A DNA stretch of 64,000 bases from Bryobacterales bacterium (GTDB taxonomy: Bacteria; Acidobacteriota; Terriglobia; Bryobacterales; UBA6623): positions 1 through 64,000 of the forward strand of contig JAPPMG010000036.1 of the NCBI GenBank assembly GCA_028819215.1, in the 5' to 3' direction. Below the pieces are notes generated by a model, which saw only the letters and a list, made by a program, of their open reading frames with translations, searched no databases and was not told the origin of the DNA. The position numbers and the translations under genes were made by a program. Shown piece by piece: positions 57,250 through 64,000 of this stretch (position 1 is the stretch's first letter; each line of letters starts with the position of its first letter).

Positions 57250-59103
57250 TTAGTCTCCTGAAGCCATTGCGGCGCTGGGTTCAGGAGTCTCGGAGGGCTC
57301 TGGCAGGGCGGCGGAGCGTACGGGGCTCTCCTCTGCCATTTCGCCCGTACTCTCGTTCACAATCACCCGCAGCGGATCGACGGGCAAGGCATCCTCGTCG
57401 CGAATCCGGGACGTTCCATAGATGTGGAACGGCTGCGCGTCGTTCATTTGAGCCACTTCCTCGAGTGTCTGCCTACGATGCTTGGGGATCAGGCGAGGTG
57501 GCTCCGCCTTGTCGTTGGGCTCCCGATCCCAGTTCAGGTGCAGATGCTGAGACAGCTTCTCTTCGGACTCTCCTGCGAAACGCATCGCCGGCCACTTGAA
57601 CGACGGCCCGTGAACGTATTTTCCGCGAAGGTGGTAGAACACCTTCGTGCCGATGCTGAAGTACTTCCTCGACCGCTCGCGCATCTCGCCGAAATCGCGG
57701 CTCTGCTTCCATGCGGTCATGATGAATTCCCATTGAAGCTGAGTCAGTTCCCGGGCCTTCATCGCATGCCCGGAGGCCATGCGCGTGTCTTCCAGCGGAG
57801 TAAAGATCGACGGCACGTACAGGACCTTGTTGTTCTTCAACCGATGCAGGAGTTCTAGCGACTGCTTGATGTCGTCGTCGGTCTCGTTCGGCAAGCCGAC
57901 GATGAACGTATACACCGGAAACCAGTTGTTGTCGTTGAGGATGTTCGTGCCTTCGACGACGATTTCCTGCCAGTCCTGGATGTCGAACGGGAGCGCCTTG
58001 CCCGACATGGTGAGCGCCGCGAGGCGCGGCGAACCGGTTTCAATGCCGATCAGCGGGGCTAGGAATCGCTTGTCGGGGTGGCTCGAGTTCCGATTCTGCA
58101 GCGCACTCTTGGCGAGCAGCACCTTCGACAGATCGCGGACCAGGCCGGGATTCACTACCGCAGGCGCGATCGTGGCGTGCGAGAGCGGGAGATAGTCCAC
58201 GCCCGGTTCCTCGGCGATCGAGCCGTAGAAGTTGAGCAACTGGTTGGGATTGGGCACATAGAACGGGGCGCACGCCCCGTAGATGAAGACATCCTCGGAG
58301 ACCGGGAAGATGATGCGCCCGCCGTTGGACGTGTTCGCCCTCACGGCCTCCAAGACATCGGGCATGGGCACCGAGATGCGTGTCTCCAGGGTGGGCGAGC
58401 AAAACGCGCACTGCCTGCCGCAGCCTCGGGTCATTTCGACGATGCCGTATGTGGATCGCCGCCGCGGGATGACCAAATTCTCGATGGACGGTTCCGGCGC
58501 GCTGACGGGCGGGGGCAGATCGCCGCCCTCCTCGGCCATCTGGAAGACCTCCAGGATTCTCGATTCCGCTCGGCCATTGATCACGCAATCGATTCCGAGC
58601 CTCTGGCGGGAACCGGTCTTGTCGATCTGCCAGGCGCCGGCCCCTCCGACGATGACCTTGGGCCTGTGCTTTTGAATCGCCGGGTGCTGGTATACCCGCT
58701 CGGACTCGGCTGCGTTGATGGGGCGCGCCGAGGATCCGAAGATATTCGAGTACACCCCGGTAGAGAACGCTGTTCCGATCGGGTTGTGTGCCCCCACTCC
58801 GACTGCCACCGTGCGACGTCCTACGAAGGTACCCAAGTCGTCCGGATAGCAGACCACCACATCGTTGTTCGGGTATGTCCGCCGCAGCACCTCTTCGGCG
58901 ACGCGCACGCCGTAGGTCATCACCTTGGCGCTGCCGTCCGCGTTCCGAGGCTGCTCGAATTTGTTCTTGTAGAAGAATCGCGGAACGAATTGTGCCGGTG
59001 CAGACGCGTACATCATCTGCTTCCACGGGCTGAACGCCTGCTCCGTGCTCTCGGTGTCCGGAGCCGTTAGAACGAATTTCACACCGTCGGGATCAAACGC
59101 CAT
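57250..59103 (-). CDS. Radical SAM protein with B12-binding-like N-terminal domain
   Basis: A 617-residue enzyme starting at ATG 59103 (MAFDPDGVKFVLTAPDTEST). The N-terminal 200 residues (VVVCYPDDLGTFVGRRTVAV; RPKVIVGGAGAWQIDKTG) have the shape of the Rossmann-like domain that precedes many radical SAM cores. The cluster motif is TRGCGRQCAFC with Cys228, Cys232 and Cys235. The partial TIM barrel continues with GGRIIFPVSEDVFIYG, LIGIETGSPRLAALTMSGKA and FIVGLPNETDDDIKQSLELL. The C-terminal 120 residues are charged and low in complexity. It resembles TIGR-type B12-dependent radical SAM proteins, but no specific reaction can be assigned. It stands alone, convergent with the phosphatase-glycohydrolase gene. 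Confidence 0.88.
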   Translation of the reverse strand: MAFDPDGVKFVLTAPDTESTEQAFSPWKQMMYASAPAQFVPRFFYKNKFEQPRNADGSAKVMTYGVRVAEEVLRRTYPNNDVVVCYPDDLGTFVGRRTVAVGVGAHNPIGTAFSTGVYSNIFGSSARPINAAESERVYQHPAIQKHRPKVIVGGAGAWQIDKTGSRQRLGIDCVINGRAESRILEVFQMAEEGGDLPPPVSAPEPSIENLVIPRRRSTYGIVEMTRGCGRQCAFCSPTLETRISVPMPDVLEAVRANTSNGGRIIFPVSEDVFIYGACAPFYVPNPNQLLNFYGSIAEEPGVDYLPLSHATIAPAVVNPGLVRDLSKVLLAKSALQNRNSSHPDKRFLAPLIGIETGSPRLAALTMSGKALPFDIQDWQEIVVEGTNILNDNNWFPVYTFIVGLPNETDDDIKQSLELLHRLKNNKVLYVPSIFTPLEDTRMASGHAMKARELTQLQWEFIMTAWKQSRDFGEMRERSRKYFSIGTKVFYHLRGKYVHGPSFKWPAMRFAGESEEKLSQHLHLNWDREPNDKAEPPRLIPKHRRQTLEEVAQMNDAQPFHIYGTSRIRDEDALPVDPLRVIVNESTGEMAEESPVRSAALPEPSETPEPSAAMASGD

Positions 59104-59370
59104 TGCTAGAAAATCACCCGGCTGGTTTCGTATTTTCTGATTGTAAAGCCCGTTGCGGCGACCAAGTCGGGCGCACTGCGCCGGGGCCGCAAGGCCTTGG
59201 CGCGAACAAGCTTCGGCCAGGGGTCTAACCTGACTCACTTGCGCGTGCCCGAAGCGCCGTTCCCGGCACCGGGCAACCTCTGAAGCGTGAAATGCCATGA
59301 TGGAGGTCAAGGCGTGCTGGTGAGTCTGCCAAAGGGACTGGGCTGGTTGCGTGATCAGGGAAGAACGTAA

Positions 59371-59832
59371 GTGAAACTTGAATTTGGAACGACCCAACTG
59401 CAAGCGCAGGCCTACCTAGGGATTCGTGCCAAGACAACGATAGACAAGCTTGGCGCGATCATGGGGCCGCTGTTCGGGGAGGTCTACGCCCACATCCAGC
59501 AGTGCGGCCAAGCACCGGCCGGAATGCCGTTCGCGATCTATCACTCGATGGACGGCAACGCCGTCGAACTCGAGTGCGGGATGCCCGTCGGGTCGCAGAT
59601 AGAGGGCACGGCTCGCGTCCAGCCTGGCGAGCTTCCCTGCGGAACGATGGCCACGGTCACGCACATGGGTCCGTACGAAGGCTTGCCGAGCACTTGGGCG
59701 GCACTGACGGAGTGGATGGGGTCGCAGGGCCACGAAGCTGCCGGGGCACCTTGGGAAGTCTACGTTACCGATCCTGGGACGGAGACGGACCAGTCCAAGT
59801 GGCGCACTGACATCTTCTTCCCTGTTCGCTGA
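59371..59832 (+). CDS. GyrI-like small-molecule-binding protein
   Basis: A 153-residue protein starting at GTG 59371. It has the SHS2/BacR effector-domain pattern: YLGIRAKTTIDKLGAIMGPL, then GMPFAIYHSMDGNAVELECG, a conserved Gly-rich strand and MATVTHMGPYEGLPSTWAAL, with APWEVYVTDPG before the end. The Glu in the WEVY segment is the typical ligand-binding residue. Stand-alone members bind drugs or other amphipathic compounds, and some hydrolyse cyclopropane-containing toxins. It has no DNA-binding domain. Confidence 0.85.
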   Translation: MKLEFGTTQLQAQAYLGIRAKTTIDKLGAIMGPLFGEVYAHIQQCGQAPAGMPFAIYHSMDGNAVELECGMPVGSQIEGTARVQPGELPCGTMATVTHMGPYEGLPSTWAALTEWMGSQGHEAAGAPWEVYVTDPGTETDQSKWRTDIFFPVR

Positions 59833-59934
59833 TCCGGCCTCGTCCTGGCAGGGGCGTCCAAAGACCGGTAGCGGTCCGGGCGGACGCTGCGCTCCCGGCG
59901 CCGTGCGGCACCGCCGCTGGCTGACACCAAGCTG

Positions 59935-62490
59935 TCACCCCCGATTGCGCTCGGCCATCCGGCGAAAGCTTGCCTCGACTCGTTCAGCAAGCCGAACGTA
60001 AGGCTCGCCTTTGACGGGACCGAGAGGGGCTCCGATTTCGACACGGACGGACCCTCTGCGCGGCCACGAATCGTGCACTGACATCACATCGAACAGCCCA
60101 TGCAAATGCACCGGCACGACGGGCACTTCAAGCCGTTGAGACATGAGCCCGATTCCCGGCTGAAATCGTTGAAGGGAACCGTCCGGGGTCAGTATTCCCT
60201 CCGGGTAGACCAGCGGGCAGAACCCCGCTTCGACCAGCTCGCCGGTGTATCGGAGCGAATCGCGGACTTGGCCCAGGTCTTGCGAAAGAGGATAGGCGTT
60301 GAACAGTCCGCAGCAGAGGTAGTACAGCGCCCGCATTCCAACCGTCCGGCGCACGCTAGGCCAGCCGCCGGAAGGGAAGAAGTGCTGCTGACGCACAGCT
60401 GGAGCGAGCTTGCCGCGCCACTCGGCCGGAAGCGCGGCCGTTAGCGCGATGGTGTCGAGGTGGCTGGAGTGGTTGGCGGCGAAAATGACTGGTGGTGCGA
60501 CGCCGTCCAGATTCGGCAGTCCCGTGACATCCAGCGCGATGTAGTGATGGAATAGCGGCAGGAACAGCCCCTGGCGCAGCGCGCGGCGCGACATCGAAAC
60601 CGTCCGCCCTCGAGCCCAGCGCGGCGGAGGGATGCGATGTACCGTGGCCGCGGGCCGTGTCGCGCTCGAACCGGCCCGTCCGTCTATGTGGCTCGTGGCG
60701 GGGCTGGCGGCATGCCCGGCGACCCATTCGCGGACTTGGCCGACAGTCGATAGAGTCGAGAAGGCCGTCTCGCTCAGCTCGAGCCCATGTTGGTCTTCAA
60801 GCGCGGCCAGCATGTCAATCCGCTCGAGCGAGGACAGCCCCAGATCTTCTGCCAAACGCTGGTCGTCCGCCAGGCGGTCGGGGCTGCGTCCGGTAAGCGC
60901 CAGCAGGATTCCTTCCAAGCCGGATCCGCCGTTCGGACCTGCGGTCGGGACCGTAGACGACAGGCGCTCGGCTACTTTCCGTCTCTGTGTCTTGAAGGTT
61001 GACGCCGTGTGGGGAAACTCCTCGTCCGGCCATTCGGAGGCGCTCTGGATCCTCTGGTGCGGCTCGAGTCGGCGGTTTGCATTCTCGATGATTGCGAGCG
61101 GGTCCCCGCCGGGAACCTGGAAGATGATCGCGGCGTGAATTCTTTGCGCGCTCGCAGGCCCGACTGGCACCACCACCGCATCCCGCACTCCGCCCTCGAG
61201 CTTGAGAGCTCTCTCGATGTCTTCGGGATGAATGTTCATTCCGTCTGCGGTGACGATGAGATCCTTCTTCCGCCCTCTGTAGACCAGCCTGCCTTGGGCA
61301 TCGCTCTCGCCGATGTCACCGGTGTGAAACCAGCCGTCCTTGTCAACGGTGCGTGTGCGGCGGGCACCTCCTTCGAGGTACTCGCCTACGACGCTACTCC
61401 CCCTGACCAGGATTTCCCCGTCGTCCGCGATACGGACTTCTTGGCTGCCGACCACCTCGCCGAGAGTGCCGCGTCGCGCACGGAAGGGGTGGTTCACTGA
61501 CACGACCGGGCTCGTTTCGGTGAGACCGTAGCCTTGGATCACGAGCAGGCCGACTCTGGACCAGAAGGTCTCAGTCTCTGGATCCAGCATTGCTCCACCG
61601 ACGACGAATGCCCAGAATTTCAGCCCGAAGGCTCGATGGATGTCCCGGTGACGCCACCACTTGCGGAGCGGCCCGCCCGGCTTCGCCGGGATGGCCTTGG
61701 ATCGGGGATGGCGCCGCTCGGCGTCCACCCGCAGGCTCTCGAGAATGCGGGGCACGCAGGCCAGAACCGAAACCCCCTCCTTGCGAACCGCTTGGCGGAC
61801 CAGTCCCGGGTGCAGCCCAACCATGAACACCGCCGATCCCTCAAGCAGAAGCGGGATGAAGAGGCCCATGGACTGCCCGAACATATGGCTCAGCGGAAGA
61901 AGGTCGAGGATTCGAATCGGCTGGAACGGCGCGGCCCACTTCTTGTACCGGTCGATCTCCTCTCGAATCGGCTCCAAGTTGGCGCAGATGTTGCGATGGA
62001 GGTGGATCACGCCCTTGGGCTCGGCAGTGGTTCCGGAGGTGTACATGATCTGGACCACATCACTTCCACTCACAGGCGTCGGGCTGAAGCGCGGTCCGAT
62101 CGTGAGCCCATTGAGCGATTCGATCGCGAAGCACTCCGCGCCCGAGACCGGCTTGGCCGCGCCGCCATGCACTAGCAGCCTGGCGCCGGTTTGGTCAACG
62201 ATGCGGCTGACGAAGTCCGCGGAGGATTGATGGTCGAGAGGCACGACTTGGACCCCTCGCGCCAAGCATGCCCAGAAGATCGCGACCCACTCGGGCCGGT
62301 TCTCGGACCACAGCACTAAGCGGTCTCCGGACGCTACTCCGCTGCGGTCCAGAAAGGCGACGAAGCGCCGGATCCCAGCGTCTAGGTCGGCATAAGACCA
62401 GCGCCAAGTGCGATATCCGTTCCAGAAGCGCAACGCCTCTCTAGATCCAAGGCGTTCGATACGGGGAAGGAGGTCGAGCAGCGTCTCCAT
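59935..62490 (-). CDS. AMP-ligase/acyl-carrier/acyltransferase fusion
   Basis: An 851-residue three-domain protein. Residues 1-520 form an acyl-activating AMP ligase (MYTSGTTAEPKGVIHLHRN; GYGLTETSPVVSVNHPFRAR; DGWFHTGDIGESDAQGRLVY). Residues about 530-595 are a carrier-like domain with DLGLSSLERIDMLAALED, where Ser554 would take phosphopantetheine. The last 220 residues are a PlsC acyltransferase with NHSSHLDTIAL (Asn673; NHx4D) and VYPEGILTPDG. The protein could activate a fatty acid, hold it as a thioester and pass it to lysophosphatidic acid or a related acceptor, allowing lipid remodelling without acyl-CoA. Start ATG 62490. It is monocistronic. Confidence 0.9.
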   Translation of the reverse strand: METLLDLLPRIERLGSREALRFWNGYRTWRWSYADLDAGIRRFVAFLDRSGVASGDRLVLWSENRPEWVAIFWACLARGVQVVPLDHQSSADFVSRIVDQTGARLLVHGGAAKPVSGAECFAIESLNGLTIGPRFSPTPVSGSDVVQIMYTSGTTAEPKGVIHLHRNICANLEPIREEIDRYKKWAAPFQPIRILDLLPLSHMFGQSMGLFIPLLLEGSAVFMVGLHPGLVRQAVRKEGVSVLACVPRILESLRVDAERRHPRSKAIPAKPGGPLRKWWRHRDIHRAFGLKFWAFVVGGAMLDPETETFWSRVGLLVIQGYGLTETSPVVSVNHPFRARRGTLGEVVGSQEVRIADDGEILVRGSSVVGEYLEGGARRTRTVDKDGWFHTGDIGESDAQGRLVYRGRKKDLIVTADGMNIHPEDIERALKLEGGVRDAVVVPVGPASAQRIHAAIIFQVPGGDPLAIIENANRRLEPHQRIQSASEWPDEEFPHTASTFKTQRRKVAERLSSTVPTAGPNGGSGLEGILLALTGRSPDRLADDQRLAEDLGLSSLERIDMLAALEDQHGLELSETAFSTLSTVGQVREWVAGHAASPATSHIDGRAGSSATRPAATVHRIPPPRWARGRTVSMSRRALRQGLFLPLFHHYIALDVTGLPNLDGVAPPVIFAANHSSHLDTIALTAALPAEWRGKLAPAVRQQHFFPSGGWPSVRRTVGMRALYYLCCGLFNAYPLSQDLGQVRDSLRYTGELVEAGFCPLVYPEGILTPDGSLQRFQPGIGLMSQRLEVPVVPVHLHGLFDVMSVHDSWPRRGSVRVEIGAPLGPVKGEPYVRLAERVEASFRRMAERNRG

Positions 62491-62721
62491 GCAAAGGCTT
62501 CAGCGCACTGCCAGGCCCGCATATCCCGGAGCGCCGCTCGGAAAGACAGCCGGGCCGCAGGCTCATCCTAACCCAATACCGATGTCCGATTGACTGTAGC
62601 GTCGTGGCGTTCGCGGAGAGGGGCTCATCGCTTGGTCTCGTCTCCGGTCGCATCTTCTGGAGTGCAGCCAGCCACGGCGAGATGGCGTCGCCGAGCCTTC
62701 GAACTCGGATATGCTCGGGGA

Positions 62722-63222
62722 ATGACTCCAGAAGCGCTGTCAGACCTGCTGAACTTTCACTATTGGGCTCGTGACAGGCTGCTCGATGCAGTCGAGCAGC
62801 TGACCCAAGATCAGTTCCATCAGGATCTGGGGAACAGCTTCGGCTCCGTCCGCGACACCCTTGCGCACGTTGTGGCGGCAGAATCGGTGTGGTGCTCCCG
62901 TTGGGAGGGCGATCCGCCGAGTGCACATCTCGCGCCGGCGGACTTCCAGTCAGTGGAGGACTTGCGCGCCCGCTGGGCCCGCGAGGAGGCTCGGGTCCGG
63001 GACTTCGTGAACCGACTTGGACCCGAGGGCATTGATCGCAAGATTCAATACACGCACTTCAGCGGCGCGCCGATTGAATCGGTCTTCTGGCACATGCTGC
63101 AGCATGTCGTCAACCATGCAACGTATCACCGCGGACAGGTCACTTCGATGCTGCGGCAGCACGGCGCCGAGCCGCCAAAGAATCAGGACTTGATCACGTT
63201 CTATCTCGAATCCGACGCTTGA
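62722..63222 (+). CDS. DinB-family four-helix protein
   Basis: A 166-residue protein with the DinB/YfiT metal-binding four-helix bundle. ATG 62722 starts MTPEALSDLLNFHYWARDRL. Three metal His positions are recognisable in VRDTLAHVVAAESVWCSRWE and LQHVVNHATYHRGQVTSMLR. Some relatives are bacillithiol- or mycothiol-dependent S-transferases, so a link to the bacillithiol genes of this genome is possible but untested. No operon partner. Confidence 0.9.
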   Translation: MTPEALSDLLNFHYWARDRLLDAVEQLTQDQFHQDLGNSFGSVRDTLAHVVAAESVWCSRWEGDPPSAHLAPADFQSVEDLRARWAREEARVRDFVNRLGPEGIDRKIQYTHFSGAPIESVFWHMLQHVVNHATYHRGQVTSMLRQHGAEPPKNQDLITFYLESDA

Positions 63223-63398
63223 AGCGCGTCCTTGGAAGGCGTTGGCCGTGGGTAGACCATTCGCGAGTCTCCGGCGGGCTGGAGCCGCTCCGATACAGCA
63301 ATAGCGCAGCGTAGCGTGACCACCGTGGTTCGCAGGCTCGATCCCCCGCCAACGAGCGGCTTCGCTTGATGATCGGGGCCATGCCCTATGCTGAGTTC

Positions 63399-64000
63399 AT
63401 GAGGCGATTTGCCATCGTCGGCGTCTTCGTGGCACTCAATTGGACAGGTGCGGGGAACCACTTGTCCGCACAACAAGCACCGCAAACGCAAGAAGTTGAG
63501 CCCGCTGTCGCGACAGTCACCGTCACGAACCTGGCCAAGGGACAGATCCTCACGCCTGCGGTCTTCATAACCCACAGCGATGAGACACCGCCGTTGTTCG
63601 TTCCCGGAGAGGCCGCGAGCAGCGAACTCTCCGCGCTTGCCGAGCAGGGCAGCACGAGCGGCCTGGTCAATAAGTTCAATGCGGAGCCCGGGGTGCTCGC
63701 CGTGACCGTGCTGAGCGCGTTTGTCCGTCCGACGAGGACTGCCACTGTGAATGTCGAGTTCGACTCTGACCATCGGCTGATATCGTCCGCTTCGATGATC
63801 GAGATGACGAACGACGGCTTCGTCTCTCTGCTTGGCGTCGAAGTGCCGTGCGTCGGCACGAGCACTTATTTTCTAGACGGCTGGGACGCCGGCTCGGAAG
63901 CAAACACGGAGCTTTGCTCCCAAATTCCTGCGCCTTGCCCTAGACCGCCGCGGCCGGGATCCTGTTCTGTCGCGGTCGAAGGCGCCGTGCATATCCATAG
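63399..64000 (+). CDS. Spondin_N-like exported protein, cut by the window end
   Basis: An open frame from ATG 63399 without a stop runs off the window (200 codons seen). A signal peptide (RRFAIVGVFVALNWTGAG) is followed by TVTVTNLAKGQILTPAVFIT, then DETPPLFVPGEAASSELSAL and STSGLVNKFN, the usual opening of bacterial Spondin_N domains. Later stretches are VNVEFDSDHRLISSASMIEM and YFLDGWDAGSEANTELCSQI, with the Asp-Ala-Gly typical of the fold. These are secreted beta-sandwich proteins of unknown role. The continuation is not visible, so the true length is unknown. Confidence 0.8.
   Translation, partial: MRRFAIVGVFVALNWTGAGNHLSAQQAPQTQEVEPAVATVTVTNLAKGQILTPAVFITHSDETPPLFVPGEAASSELSALAEQGSTSGLVNKFNAEPGVLAVTVLSAFVRPTRTATVNVEFDSDHRLISSASMIEMTNDGFVSLLGVEVPCVGTSTYFLDGWDAGSEANTELCSQIPAPCPRPPRPGSCSVAVEGAVHIH

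Overview
The window looks like the chromosome of a GC-rich, Gram-negative bacterium, most likely an acidobacterium (Bryobacterales/Solibacter-like). This is inferred from gene content: two large TonB-dependent receptors with an N-terminal carboxypeptidase-regulatory-like domain, a MacB/FtsX-type permease of the kind abundant in Acidobacteriota, DUF1549/DUF1553 cytochrome and DUF1501 proteins, sulfatases, many enzymes with twin-arginine leaders, and bacillithiol genes. No rRNA or marker gene confirms it.

Layout. 0.3-6.8 kb: a methyltransferase, a TonB-dependent receptor, tRNA-Val(UAC), a decayed hicAB toxin-antitoxin locus and an exported Gfo/Idh/MocA oxidoreductase. 6.9-9.6 kb: a compact four-gene minus-strand operon (secreted DNA/RNA endonuclease, small two-helix membrane protein, two unrecognised proteins joined by a GTGA stop/start overlap) behind a near-consensus promoter; this is the best candidate for an undescribed system. 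10-21.7 kb: a sulfatase-like hydrolase, a true sulfatase, two close hotdog thioesterase paralogues around a CBS-tailed cation/proton antiporter, a DUF1549/DUF1553 protein, an M1 aminopeptidase lipoprotein and an exported aldo/keto reductase. 22.5-30.7 kb: katG, bshB1-bshA (bacillithiol), then cysM with a JAMM peptidase (sulfur-carrier cysteine synthesis), and a frameshifted L-fuconate dehydratase; thiol and oxidative-stress functions cluster here. 30.7-41 kb: DUF1501, TonB, a haloacid-dehalogenase-like protein, mutL, a catalytic acyl-CoA mutase subunit, a VOC protein and the large permease. 41-48 kb: a second TonB-dependent receptor divergent from a sulfatase, with a LacI-type operator candidate between them, then a sugar isomerase-like protein and uppS.

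48.7-57.2 kb has accessory character: a membrane-anchored winged-helix regulator, vapBC with a palindrome over the vapB start, an unknown gene of lower GC, an intact IS256-family element with 8-bp target duplications that cut a small reading frame, a glycoside-hydrolase-like lipoprotein, a winged-helix remnant, and a protein fusing a CDKN3-type phosphatase to an ADP-ribosylglycohydrolase. 57.2-64 kb: a radical SAM enzyme, a GyrI-like protein, an AMP-ligase/carrier/acyltransferase fusion, a DinB protein and a Spondin-like protein cut by the window end.

Most open frames antisense to these genes are high-GC shadows and were left out. Assignments rest on motifs read by eye; no searches were run.
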